From Mesorhizobium carmichaelinearum (GTDB lineage Bacteria; Pseudomonadota; Alphaproteobacteria; Rhizobiales; Rhizobiaceae): a stretch of 64,000 nt of DNA. Positions 20,123 to 28,813 of this stretch are shown one piece after another (positions within the stretch are counted from its first letter, which is position 1; each line of letters opens with the position of its first letter). The translations under genes were made by a program, and so were the position numbers. The stretch covers positions 310,001 through 374,000 of the forward strand of contig NZ_FZQR01000001.1 in the NCBI RefSeq assembly GCF_900199455.1, read 5' to 3'. The notes under the pieces are model-generated. The model had not been told where the DNA came from and made no database searches. It saw only the letters and a program-made list of their open reading frames with translations.

Positions 20123-21486
20123 TGCTGAAAAAGCTTCTGGTTGCCAACCGGGGCGAGATAGCGGTCAGGATCATCCGGGCCGCACAAGATCTGGGCATCG
20201 CCACCGTGGCGGTGTACTCGGCCGCCGACGCCGGGTCGCTCCACGTCCAGCTTGCGGACGAAGCGGTCAACATCGGCCCACCGGCAGCAAAGAAGTCCTA
20301 TCTCAACATAGAAGCAATTCTGAAGGCTGCCCGCGACACCGGCTGCGACAGTGTTCATCCTGGCTATGGTTTCCTTGCCGAGAATGCCGCTTTCTCCGAC
20401 GCGGTCACAGGCGCTGGATTGGTCTTCGTCGGCCCGTCGGGGGATGCGATCCGGATGATGGGAGACAAGGTCTCGGCGCGATCGGCCGCTGCCGCTGCAG
20501 GTGTCCCTGTGGTGCCAGGCTCGGCTGGCCGGGTCGAGAGCCTCGGGGCTGGCCGCAAGGTGCTGACCGAAACCGGCTTTCCGGTGATGATCAAGGCTGC
20601 GGCGGGCGGCGGCGGGCGGGGCATCCGCATTGCCAACTCGCTCGCCGAGTTCGAACAAGCCTTTCCTCAGGCCGAAGCGGAAGCCCTCGCCGCCTTCGGC
20701 GACGGTGGTCTCTACATGGAAAAGGTGATCGGCAAGGCCCGCCATATCGAGGTGCAGGTCCTGGCGGACGGAAGCGACGCCATCCACTGCTATGAGCGGG
20801 AGTGCTCGCTGCAGCGGCGACGCCAGAAGGTTTGGGAGGAGGCGCCGTCGCGCGCACTTTCCGACGAGCTGCGCGAGGCGCTCTGCGCTTCCGCGGTCGC
20901 TTTGGCCAAGGCGGTCAAATACTCTGGTGCCGGCACGGTGGAGTATCTCTATGACGATGAAGCCGACCGCTTTTACTTCATCGAGATGAACACCCGTATT
21001 CAGGTTGAGCACCCGGTCACCGAGGCGATCACCGGCATCGACCTCGTTGCAGAGATGCTTCGCGTCGCCGGCGGCGAGAGGCTGCGGATTCGGCAGGGCG
21101 ATGTCTCCGTCAAGGGGCATGCGATCGAAGTACGGCTCAATGCCGAAGACCCGGCGAAGGAGTTCGCTCCATTCCCCGGGCAGGTGGCCGAGCTTCGCAT
21201 TCCCGGCGGTCCGGGCGTGCGCTTCGATTCGATGCTCTATCAAGGCTATCAGGTGCCGCCCTTCTATGACTCGCTGCTTGCAAAGCTGATCGTGCATGCA
21301 GAGACGCGCGAGGCGGCGATCATGCGCCTGATCCGCGCGCTCAACGAGTTGAAGATCGGCGGGCTCAAGACCACCAAGCCGCTGTTTCTTGCGCTGGCCG
21401 CCGATCCGGCGGTGCGGACAGGAGACGTGCATACACGCTGGCTGGAAGGCTGGCTCATCGAAAACGCCGCAGCATTGGCGGGCTAA
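20122..21486 (+). CDS. Biotin carboxylase, AccC-like
   Basis: The 454-residue enzyme carboxylates biotin on the carrier protein using ATP and bicarbonate. The full fold is visible: N-terminal KLLVANRGEIAVRIIRAAQ, ATP-grasp glycine loop AAAGGGGRGIRI (about residues 164-175), catalytic EMNTRIQVEHPVTE (about 290-303) and a C-terminal biotin-carboxylase domain. No carboxyltransferase alpha/beta genes are nearby. The adjoining pxpB and pxpC are homologous to the two halves of the urea carboxylase carboxyltransferase. The set therefore resembles a split urea-carboxylase-like enzyme. It could also be annotated accC, but a role in fatty acid synthesis is unlikely here. Confidence 0.88.
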   Translation: MLKKLLVANRGEIAVRIIRAAQDLGIATVAVYSAADAGSLHVQLADEAVNIGPPAAKKSYLNIEAILKAARDTGCDSVHPGYGFLAENAAFSDAVTGAGLVFVGPSGDAIRMMGDKVSARSAAAAAGVPVVPGSAGRVESLGAGRKVLTETGFPVMIKAAAGGGGRGIRIANSLAEFEQAFPQAEAEALAAFGDGGLYMEKVIGKARHIEVQVLADGSDAIHCYERECSLQRRRQKVWEEAPSRALSDELREALCASAVALAKAVKYSGAGTVEYLYDDEADRFYFIEMNTRIQVEHPVTEAITGIDLVAEMLRVAGGERLRIRQGDVSVKGHAIEVRLNAEDPAKEFAPFPGQVAELRIPGGPGVRFDSMLYQGYQVPPFYDSLLAKLIVHAETREAAIMRLIRALNELKIGGLKTTKPLFLALAADPAVRTGDVHTRWLEGWLIENAAALAG

Positions 21487-21495
21487 GGAGGACCG

Positions 21496-22371
21496 ATGTC
21501 GATACGATTCAACTTCGGCGGTGACGAACATATCTTCGGCGAGGTGTCCGAGGACATGTCGCTCACCTCCTTCTTCACCGGCCTTTCGATGACCAATGCG
21601 GTGCGTACGGCAGGCATCCAAGGCATCACCGAGATCTGCCCGGCCAATGCCAGCTTCCAGATCCGCTTCAACCCCGACATCGTCAAGCCGCAGGATTTGC
21701 TCAGCGAACTGAAGTCGATGGAAGAAGCGGCCTCAAAGGCAGACCCGGTGCTGAAGACCCGGATCATCGAGCTGCCGGTTTTTTTCCAGGATCCATGGAC
21801 GCGTGAAACCTGCTTGCGCTTCCGCGAACGCCATCAGGACCCGTCCTCCACCGATCTTGAATATTCGGCACGCATCAACGGCTACGCCACGGTGGAAGAG
21901 TTTATCGCGGCCTATTCCGGCCAGCCCTGGTTCGTATCCATGGTCGGCTTCGTCGCCGGACTGCCCTTCCTGTACCAGATGGTTGAGCGCAAGAAACAGA
22001 TTCAGGCGCCGAAATATTTGCGCCCGCGCACCGACACCCCCAAGCTCACCATTGGCCATGGCGGCTGCTTTGCAGCGATCTATTCGGTGCGCGGCGCTGG
22101 CGGCTACCAGATGTATGGCATAACCCCGGCCCCGATCTATGACCCTACCAGGAAGGTGCGCTACCTTTCCGATGACATGTGCCTGTTCAAGCCAGGCGAC
22201 ATCGTCAAGTTCAAGGCCATCGGCCGCGATGATTACGACGCCACGCTGGAGGAAATCGAAGCCAATCGGTGGCAGCCGACGGTTCGCGAGTGCACCTTCA
22301 GCCTGACGGACTTCAACAGCGATATTTACGGCACCAATGCAAAGCTGATGGAGCTTATCAATGGCCGTTAA
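21496..22371 (+). CDS. pxpB: 5-oxoprolinase subunit B / carboxyltransferase-like (KipI family)
   Basis: The 291-residue protein belongs to the KipI/AHS1 family (allophanate hydrolase subunit 1-like, cyclophilin-like fold), with VGFVAGLPFLYQM and YDPTRKVRYL segments near the usual motif sites. It is longer than typical PxpB (about 220-240) because of an insert of roughly 50 residues between the N-terminal third and the VGFVAG segment. It pairs with PxpC, whose start lies inside its last 11 bases. In urea carboxylase the same two domains form the carboxyltransferase. The neighbouring biotin genes argue for that chemistry here. Confidence 0.85.
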   Translation: MSIRFNFGGDEHIFGEVSEDMSLTSFFTGLSMTNAVRTAGIQGITEICPANASFQIRFNPDIVKPQDLLSELKSMEEAASKADPVLKTRIIELPVFFQDPWTRETCLRFRERHQDPSSTDLEYSARINGYATVEEFIAAYSGQPWFVSMVGFVAGLPFLYQMVERKKQIQAPKYLRPRTDTPKLTIGHGGCFAAIYSVRGAGGYQMYGITPAPIYDPTRKVRYLSDDMCLFKPGDIVKFKAIGRDDYDATLEEIEANRWQPTVRECTFSLTDFNSDIYGTNAKLMELINGR

Positions 22372-23332
22372 GGTAATCTCTCCCGGCCTCTCCACTTCCG
22401 TGCAGGACCTTGGCCGGCCGGGCCACTATCATGTCGGCATTCCCGAAGGCGGCGGCATGGACCGCTTCGCCACACGCATCGCGAACCTGCTTGTCGGCAA
22501 CGATCCGGGTGCCGCGGTGCTCGAAGCCACCTTCATGGGCCCCGAACTCGAATTCACCCAATCCGCGGTCGTCGCCGTCACGGGTGGAGAGCTCCCACCC
22601 AAACTCAATGGCGAGGAACGGCCGACCTGGGAAAGCTTTCCGGTGAAGGCGGGGGACCGGCTTTCCTTCGGCTTCCTCAAGGGCGGCGCGCGCGCCTATC
22701 TAGCCATCTCCGGCGGCATCGACGTCCCCGTGGTTCTCGGCTCGCGCTCGACTTACATTCTGGGCGCACTCGGCGGCCATCAGGGTCGCACGCTGAAGGC
22801 GGGCGATGAGCTTCCCATCGGTGAAGGCTCCGGCAAAGCCGGTCTTTCGCTGCCTGCCAATCTGCGCCGCGCGTGGAACAGTCCGGCGGAACTCAGAATG
22901 CTTCCCGGCATGTACTGGCATCGGATTACCGAAGCCGCCGGCAATCGGTTCTTCGAGGAAACCTGGAAAGTCGCGCCCGAAGCCGACCGCATCGGCTATC
23001 GCTTCCGTGGCGGAACGCCGCTGGAGTTCGTTGAGCGTGAGCAGCCTTTCGGCGCAGGCTCCGACCCCTCCAACATCGTCGACGCCTGCTATCCCTACGG
23101 ATCCGTCCAGGTGCCGAGTGGCACGGAGCCGATCGTTCTTCACCGAGACGCGGTTTCGGGTGGCGGCTATATGATGCTGGGTGTGGTGATCTCGGCCGAC
23201 ATGGACCTGATCGCCCAGCTCCAGCCGCACACCCCGGCGCGCTTCGTTGCGGTGACGCTGGAAGACGCGCTGGCCGCGCGAGCCGAACAGCGCGCCGCGC
23301 TGGCGCGTGCCGAAGAATACCTGGCCGGCTGA
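22361..23332 (+). CDS. pxpC: 5-oxoprolinase subunit C / carboxyltransferase-like (KipA family)
   Basis: The 323-residue AHS2-family protein starts MAVKVISPGLSTSVQDLGRP and contains YLAISGGIDVPVVLGSRSTY and VSGGGYMMLGVV, all hallmarks of PxpC/KipA. It overlaps pxpB by 11 bases, so the two are translationally coupled. Together they form the catalytic heteromer that activates the amide substrate. It ends the operon, with a 250-base gap before the ABC importer genes. Confidence 0.88.
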   Translation: MAVKVISPGLSTSVQDLGRPGHYHVGIPEGGGMDRFATRIANLLVGNDPGAAVLEATFMGPELEFTQSAVVAVTGGELPPKLNGEERPTWESFPVKAGDRLSFGFLKGGARAYLAISGGIDVPVVLGSRSTYILGALGGHQGRTLKAGDELPIGEGSGKAGLSLPANLRRAWNSPAELRMLPGMYWHRITEAAGNRFFEETWKVAPEADRIGYRFRGGTPLEFVEREQPFGAGSDPSNIVDACYPYGSVQVPSGTEPIVLHRDAVSGGGYMMLGVVISADMDLIAQLQPHTPARFVAVTLEDALAARAEQRAALARAEEYLAG

Positions 23333-23377
23333 CGTCGGCCGGGAAAATGCCGGCGGAGGAGCCGGAGGTGAGGAGAT

Positions 23378-23397
23378 CGGTCGGCCAAAACCGACCG
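23378..23397 (+). terminator. Weak stem-loop after pxpC
   Basis: CGGTCGG (23378-23384) pairs with CCGACCG (23391-23397) over the loop CCAAAA, 45 bases after the pxpC stop. No U-run follows. It may reduce but not abolish read-through into the importer genes; the rest of the 250-base gap shows nothing else certain. Confidence 0.3.
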
Positions 23398-23582
23398 CGC
23401 GTGGCGGAACACAAAATCCGGTGCGCGAAACGACAAGACGACGCCGGGCAACGGCGTGAATTTGGCCATCCGAGCGATCCGCTAGAGACCGCCGGAACCG
23501 ACAGGGGAAGACATTAGCAACGTGACTGGCCGCAAGGCCGGATGCTTCGCGCCTTTCCGTCGGTAAAAAGAAGGAAAGGGAC

Positions 23583-24335
23583 ATGAGTCATCTGAGCGCG
23601 GAGAACGTCTCGGTGTCGTTTGCGGGGCTAAAGGCCCTGTCATCGGTAGACCTCCAAATTACGCCTGGCCGCATCGTTGGCCTCATCGGCCCCAATGGCG
23701 CTGGCAAGACCACGCTCGTCAACGTGCTGACGGGCTTCCAGGCTCCGACGGAAGGCACCGTCAAGCTCGACGGGGCGGCACTCACGGGCCTCAAGCCGCA
23801 TCAGGTCCGTCGGCGCGGCATCGCCCGCACCTTCCAGGGTGGGCGGCTCTTCCGCGACCTGCCTGTGCTGGACAATCTGGAGGTAACCGGCGTTGGTCTG
23901 GGAATGAGCCGGCGCGCAGCCATCGCCGAAGCCGAAGCGATGCTCGACTGGATAGGAATCGGTGCGCTGGGCTCCCGCATCGCCGGAACCTTGCCCTATA
24001 CGGACGAGCGCCGTGTCGCCATTGGCCGTGCCCTGATGGGACGGCCCGCATACATCCTGCTCGACGAGCCCGCGGCCGGCATGAGCACGCCGGAGGCGCG
24101 GGAGCTTTCGACCCTGATAAGACATATCGCCGGCGATCTCGGCTGCGGTGTCCTGCTCATCGAGCACAATGTCGGGCTGGTGCTCGGCCTTTGCGAGCAT
24201 ATCGTCGTGCTCGATTCCGGAGCGATCATCGAGGAAGGCCCGCCGTCCGCGATCCGTGACAGCGAGAAGGTGCGCCACGCCTATATGGGCACGGCCGCGA
24301 ACACCGACCTGCCGGTGCTGGAGGCGATGGAATGA
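23583..24335 (+). CDS. Branched-chain-type ABC importer ATPase (LivG-like)
   Basis: The 250-residue ATPase has Walker A GPNGAGKTT (about residues 36-44) and Walker B YILLDEPAAGM. The place of the ABC signature reads LPYTDERRVAIGRAL rather than LSGGQ, a divergence common in LivG-type subunits but more marked here. GGAAAGGGAC just before ATG 23583 is a ribosome site. Its last four bases overlap the LivF-like start. The importer lies between the pxp operon and the hydantoinase/Mo-hydroxylase genes, so it probably brings in the substrate of one of them. Confidence 0.88.
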   Translation: MSHLSAENVSVSFAGLKALSSVDLQITPGRIVGLIGPNGAGKTTLVNVLTGFQAPTEGTVKLDGAALTGLKPHQVRRRGIARTFQGGRLFRDLPVLDNLEVTGVGLGMSRRAAIAEAEAMLDWIGIGALGSRIAGTLPYTDERRVAIGRALMGRPAYILLDEPAAGMSTPEARELSTLIRHIAGDLGCGVLLIEHNVGLVLGLCEHIVVLDSGAIIEEGPPSAIRDSEKVRHAYMGTAANTDLPVLEAME

Positions 24336-25066
24336 GCCTGCTCGCCCTTTCGGATATCACCATCCGCTATGGCCGCCTCACGGCGGTCCGCGACGTCTCC
24401 TTCGCCATGAACGAAGGAGAAATCCTGTTCATCACCGGTCCGAATGGAGCCGGGAAGTCTTCGCTGCTGCGCGCGATCGCCGGTGTGACGCCGGTGGCGG
24501 GTGGCCGGATCGACCTCGCAGGTCATGAGATCACCGGACAGGCGCCGGAGAACATCGCCCGGCTCGGATTCTCCATGGTGCCGGAGGGGCGCGACGTCTT
24601 CGGCTCGCTGACGACCGAAGAGAACCTTCTGGTCGGCGCCGGCATGCATGCCCGCGACCGCGGCTGGCGCAGCCGAGCGGCCGACGAACTCGAAGCCGTC
24701 TACGCAACCTTCCCGATGCTGAAAGAGAGGCGTCACGGACAGGCGGGATTGCTGTCCGGCGGGCAGCAGCAAATGCTGGTCATCGGACGCGCTCTGATGA
24801 CCAATCCGCGGCTTATAGCCATCGACGAGCCTTCGCTGGGCCTCGCCCCCAACATCAACGACCAGGTCTACGAGCGGCTGATCGCGTTGCGTGCACAGCG
24901 CCAACTCACGCTCCTGATCGTCGAGCAGAGTTCTGCCCGGGCGATGATGGTGGGCGGGCGCATGATCCTGATGCGTGGCGGGCAGATCGTGCTCGATGGC
25001 GACGCCCGGACACTCGGCAGCGGCGAGGCGATCCAGGCTGCCTATTTCGGTTACGAGGACCATTGA
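24332..25066 (+). CDS. Branched-chain-type ABC importer ATPase (LivF-like)
   Basis: The 244-residue second ATPase has Walker A GPNGAGKSS, signature LLSGGQQQML and Walker B AIDEPSLGLAP, all intact. The start overlaps the LivG-like stop by 4 bases (ATGA), and the permease gene begins one base after its stop. It should pair with the divergent LivG-like subunit to form the heterodimeric motor. Confidence 0.9.
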   Translation: MSLLALSDITIRYGRLTAVRDVSFAMNEGEILFITGPNGAGKSSLLRAIAGVTPVAGGRIDLAGHEITGQAPENIARLGFSMVPEGRDVFGSLTTEENLLVGAGMHARDRGWRSRAADELEAVYATFPMLKERRHGQAGLLSGGQQQMLVIGRALMTNPRLIAIDEPSLGLAPNINDQVYERLIALRAQRQLTLLIVEQSSARAMMVGGRMILMRGGQIVLDGDARTLGSGEAIQAAYFGYEDH

Positions 25067-25067
25067 G

Positions 25068-25973
25068 ATGCTGCAGATCCTGTTCGACGCACTCTCGCTT
25101 GGTTCGCTCTACGCGCTCGGGGCCCTTGGCATTGCCCTCATCTTCGGCGTTATGCGGCTCGTGAACTTCGCGCATGGCGACGTCATCGCCTTCTGCGTCT
25201 TCGCACTGCTGTGGCCGTCGACAGATGCAATGGCCATCGTCTTTGCCGGCCAATTGCCGTGGTACCTGCTGGTGCCCTTCGTGCTCTTCTGCGGAGCCGG
25301 GCTGTCGGTGCTGTGCGAAATCGTCGTCTTCAGGCGGTTCCGCAACGCCAACCCGGCAACGATGATGATCGCCTCCTTCGCGCTCGGTTTCGTCATTCGC
25401 TACTTCCTGCTGATGCTGTTCTCCAGCCGGCCGAAATCGATCAATCTCCTCCCGGAACTCTCCCAGCCCGTCGAGATTTTCGGCGCCCGGCTGCCGCTTC
25501 TCCAGCTCATCACCATCATCGCGACGATGTTGATCCTGATAGGTCTGACCGTCTTTCTGCGCCGGACCCGGTTCGGACTGGAAATGCGGGCGGCGGCGGA
25601 GAATTTCTCCATGGCGCGCATGCTCGGCGTTCGCGCCAACCGGGTCATCATGGGGGCCTTCGCGCTGTCCGGCGCGCTGGCAGGTGCCATTGCCTTGATC
25701 TTCGTGGCCCAGACCGGCACCGCCGATATCCAGATGGGGGCGGCGATCATGCTGATGGCGTTCATCGCAACAGTAATCGGCGGCCTAGGCAGTCTGGCTG
25801 GCGCCGTGCTGGCCGGCTTCCTGCTCGGTGCCGCGTCGGTGGTCATGCAGGTCATGCTGCCCATCGACGCCCGGCCCTTCCGCGATGCCTTTGTCTATGG
25901 AGCGGTCATCCTCGTTCTGCTCTTCCGCCCGCAAGGCCTGATTTCGGCTCGTGGCACGAAGGAAAGGGTCTGA
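25068..25973 (+). CDS. Branched-chain-type ABC permease (LivH-like)
   Basis: The 301-residue integral membrane protein is of the LivH family. It opens with LFDALSLGSLYALGALGIAL and carries the family sequences MRLVNFAHGD and RANRVIMGAFALSGALAG, with about eight hydrophobic segments. ATG 25068 is chosen because it starts the conserved N-terminus and directly follows the ATPase stop; the frame is open further upstream inside that gene. Confidence 0.9.
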   Translation: MLQILFDALSLGSLYALGALGIALIFGVMRLVNFAHGDVIAFCVFALLWPSTDAMAIVFAGQLPWYLLVPFVLFCGAGLSVLCEIVVFRRFRNANPATMMIASFALGFVIRYFLLMLFSSRPKSINLLPELSQPVEIFGARLPLLQLITIIATMLILIGLTVFLRRTRFGLEMRAAAENFSMARMLGVRANRVIMGAFALSGALAGAIALIFVAQTGTADIQMGAAIMLMAFIATVIGGLGSLAGAVLAGFLLGAASVVMQVMLPIDARPFRDAFVYGAVILVLLFRPQGLISARGTKERV

Positions 25974-25976
25974 TCC

Positions 25977-27065
25977 ATGTCCGCAGCGTCCCCGGCCATC
26001 GAGCCGCAACTGACCACCGGCACCATTGTCGCCAAAACCCCACGGCGCTTCGTGCTGGCGCGCCGTACCATCATCACGCCGATCCTGCTGTCGCTGTTGA
26101 TGATCGCCATCGCACTGCTGACGATGATGACCGGATCGAGACCCTTCAATCAGGTGATCATCGACGTCTTCCTCCGGGTCATCCTCGTCGTCGGCCTTTA
26201 TGTATTTATTGGCAATTCCGGCGTTCTGAGCTTCGGCCATATCGGCTTCACCTGCCTCGGCGCCTATGTGGCGGCGTGGCTGACGATCAATCCGATCATG
26301 AAGAAGATGGCCTTTTCCGGTCTTCCCGGCTGGCTGATAAAAGCCCAGATGCCCTATTGGGAGGCGGCCATCATTGCCGCGATCTTTGCAGGGTTGGCGG
26401 CGCTGATCTTCGGACGGATCCTGATGCGGCTGTCGGGCATCGCCGCCTCCATCGCGACCTTCGCCATGCTGGCGATGATCAACACGATCTACTCCAATTG
26501 GGAAACCGTTACCGGCGGGACATCGTCGGTCGTCGGGATCCCGATCATCCGCTCGATCTGGCCCTATCTGATCGCCGCCATCATCTCGATCTTCATTGCC
26601 TGGGCACATGCAATATCGCGTTCCGGTCTGGCACTGCGTGCCGCCCGCGACGAACCGACGGCAGCGGCAGCCTCCGGCGTCGATATTCCCAGGGAGCGGC
26701 TTGTCGCCTTCGTGATCTCCGGTGCCATAATGGGTCTCGGCGGCGCCTTGATGGCTCATTCCATCGGGGTTGTAACGCCGGACACCTTCTATCTCGGTCT
26801 CACCTTCATCACCATCGCCATGCTTGTCGTTGGCGGCATGGGCAGCCTTTCAGGCGGCGTGATCGGTGTCGTGTTCCTCTCGGCCCTCATTCAGACCCTG
26901 CGCTGGCTGGAAGCCGGGGTTTCCATTGGCGACGTCGCCTTCGCCATTCCGAAAGGCCTTCAGGAGATCGCCCTCGGCATCATCATGATCATCATTCTAG
27001 CGCTTCGTCCGGCAGGCGTTTTCGGCAATCGCGAGATCTCTTTAACCCGCAACCGCGGTGACTGA
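25977..27065 (+). CDS. Branched-chain-type ABC permease (LivM-like)
   Basis: The 362-residue permease has an N-terminal extension of about 30 residues before the first membrane helix. LivM-family sequences follow: VYLF-type helix with GNSGVLSFGHIGFTCLGAY, SGLALRAARDEPTAAAASGV and FITIAMLVVGGMGSLSGGVIG. It begins three bases after the LivH-like stop. With the two ATPases and the binding protein it completes the importer. Confidence 0.9.
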   Translation: MSAASPAIEPQLTTGTIVAKTPRRFVLARRTIITPILLSLLMIAIALLTMMTGSRPFNQVIIDVFLRVILVVGLYVFIGNSGVLSFGHIGFTCLGAYVAAWLTINPIMKKMAFSGLPGWLIKAQMPYWEAAIIAAIFAGLAALIFGRILMRLSGIAASIATFAMLAMINTIYSNWETVTGGTSSVVGIPIIRSIWPYLIAAIISIFIAWAHAISRSGLALRAARDEPTAAAASGVDIPRERLVAFVISGAIMGLGGALMAHSIGVVTPDTFYLGLTFITIAMLVVGGMGSLSGGVIGVVFLSALIQTLRWLEAGVSIGDVAFAIPKGLQEIALGIIMIIILALRPAGVFGNREISLTRNRGD

Positions 27066-27107
27066 CCGGCGGATTGTAAGCCGCCGCAACCTTGAAAGGA
27101 GAAGCCT

Positions 27108-28304
27108 ATGATAAACAAACTAAAAATAGCGACAGCAACGGTGCTCTTGGGCGTAACGGCTGCGTTTCCAGCCCTGGCGGACGACAGCAAGATCGTGGTC
27201 GGTTTCGCCACGGCGGAATCGGGCTTCATGGAGGCTTACGACAAGCCTGCCACTGATGCCGCATTGATCCGCATTGACGAAATCAATGCCGCCGGCGGTC
27301 TTCTTGGCAAGAAGATCGAAGTCGTGAAAGCCGACACCAAGTCGGACCGCGCCGAAGGCGCAAAGGCCGGTCTTTCCGTTCTCGACCAGGGCGCCGACCT
27401 CGTCGTCGTCTCCTGCGACTACGACTTCGGCTCACCGGCAGCACTTGCCGCCGAGGCGGCTGGCAAGGTTTCCTTCTTCCTCTGCGCTGAATCCGTAAAG
27501 GCGGGCATCCAGGGCGTAGGCCCGCACAGCTTCTCGGCGTCGGTGCTGGCGGCCGTACAGGGCGCGACGATGGCCGAATGGGCATACAACAAGAAGCAGG
27601 CCAAGACCTTCTACCGCCTGCTCGACAGCTGGACGGAATACAACAAGGGCATCTGCGATGGCTTCGACTGGATGATGCCGAAGCTGGAGACCAAGGGCGC
27701 CAAACTCGTGGGTCAAGACACCTTCAAGAATGACGACCCTTCAATCGCTGCTCAAATCAGCCGTATCAAGGCCCTGCCAAAAGAACCGGATGCGATCATG
27801 CTTTGCACCATGATGCCGGGCGGTGTTTCGGCGATAAAACAGATCCGTGCCGCTGGCATCAATTCGATGATTCTCAACGGCTCCGGCATGGACGGCAGCT
27901 ACTGGCTGTCGGCTGTCCCTGACCTTTCCAACTTCTACGTTCCGGTTCAGGGTTCCATCTATGGCGACGACCCGAACCCGGAAGTCACCAAGTTCAACGC
28001 AGCCTACAAGGCCAAGACCGGCGGCGACCCATCTTCCATGTATGTCTATCCAGGCTATGTCATGATCGACGTCTGGGCAAAGGCCGTTGAACGCGCCAAG
28101 AGCATCGATGCCGATGCCGTTGTCGCGGAACTCGAAAAAATGAAGAACGAGCCGACCCTCTTCGGTCCCCGCACCTTCACCTCCGAACTGCACCACCAGA
28201 ACCAGACCAAATACCTGGTAGCCGACACCGAGAAAGGCAAGCCAGCGATCATCGACAGTTGGACGATCTCCGAACCGATCCCGCTTGACGCGCTCTTGAA
28301 GTAG
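27108..28304 (+). CDS. Periplasmic substrate-binding protein (LivK-like)
   Basis: The 398-residue protein has a Sec signal peptide (residues 1-24, likely cleaved after FPALA) and a type I periplasmic binding fold. Conserved features are IVVGFATAESGFM, INAAGGLLGKKIEVVKADTK and VVSCDYDFGSPAALAA. AAAGGAGAAGCCT precedes ATG 27108. The ligand pocket cannot be read from sequence; context favours an amide, lactam or small N-heterocycle over leucine. It ends the importer operon and is followed by a strong terminator. Confidence 0.9.
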   Translation: MINKLKIATATVLLGVTAAFPALADDSKIVVGFATAESGFMEAYDKPATDAALIRIDEINAAGGLLGKKIEVVKADTKSDRAEGAKAGLSVLDQGADLVVVSCDYDFGSPAALAAEAAGKVSFFLCAESVKAGIQGVGPHSFSASVLAAVQGATMAEWAYNKKQAKTFYRLLDSWTEYNKGICDGFDWMMPKLETKGAKLVGQDTFKNDDPSIAAQISRIKALPKEPDAIMLCTMMPGGVSAIKQIRAAGINSMILNGSGMDGSYWLSAVPDLSNFYVPVQGSIYGDDPNPEVTKFNAAYKAKTGGDPSSMYVYPGYVMIDVWAKAVERAKSIDADAVVAELEKMKNEPTLFGPRTFTSELHHQNQTKYLVADTEKGKPAIIDSWTISEPIPLDALLK

Positions 28305-28342
28305 TCGTGGCGGCCGACTCGGCCCCCATCATCCCGCAAAGC

Positions 28343-28380
28343 AAAAAACCCGGCCCGCATGATGCGGGCCGGGTTAATTT
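28343..28380. terminator. Two-way Rho-independent terminator
   Basis: AACCCGGCCCGCAT (28347-28360) pairs perfectly with ATGCGGGCCGGGTT (28362-28375). On the plus strand TTAATTT follows; on the minus strand the A-run 28343-28348 becomes a U-run. It lies between the converging binding-protein and NTF2-like genes and should stop transcription from both sides. Confidence 0.88.
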
Positions 28381-28396
28381 ATCGGTCGATGACCTT

Positions 28397-28813
28397 TTAC
28401 GTCCGGGCCTTGCGATAGGAATCCTTGAGCGCAATCCGCGCGCCTGAAAAAACGAAGATATCGCAGCCGTCGACCTCTATCTTGTCTCCCGCGGCCGTCG
28501 CCCCCGTGAAGCGCCAGGAAGACAGTCCGGTATCTCCGCTGACCACATGGCTGTCATTTGACCAGGCAGCGTCCGAAAAGGTCGAGAAGATAGCGGCATA
28601 GGCAGCCCGCACGGCCTCCCGCCCCGTGTGACGGCGACCGTCGGGTTCGGGTCCAGCCGAGGCATGGAAGGCGCAATCCTCCGCCATGCAGGCCATCAGG
28701 CCGTCGAGGTCATGGGCGTTCCACGCCGCCATAAACCGGGCAAGAAGTGCAGAGCGCTGTGACGGAAGATCGCCTCCGGTCATGCCGGTCTGGTCCGCAT
28801 GGTCGCCGATCAT
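28397..28813 (-). CDS. NTF2/SnoaL-like small protein
   Basis: The 138-residue protein has the SnoaL/NTF2-like pattern: FMAAWNAHDLDGLMACMAED, then GREAVRAAYAAIF, and a final strand-rich half ending DGCDIFVFSGARIALKDSYR. ATG 28813 overlaps the aminotransferase stop by four bases (ATGA), so this start is preferred over upstream frame extensions. Proteins of this fold are small isomerases, hydrolases or ligand binders; the reaction cannot be named. It is the last gene of the minus-strand run. Confidence 0.75.
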   Translation of the reverse strand: MIGDHADQTGMTGGDLPSQRSALLARFMAAWNAHDLDGLMACMAEDCAFHASAGPEPDGRRHTGREAVRAAYAAIFSTFSDAAWSNDSHVVSGDTGLSSWRFTGATAAGDKIEVDGCDIFVFSGARIALKDSYRKART

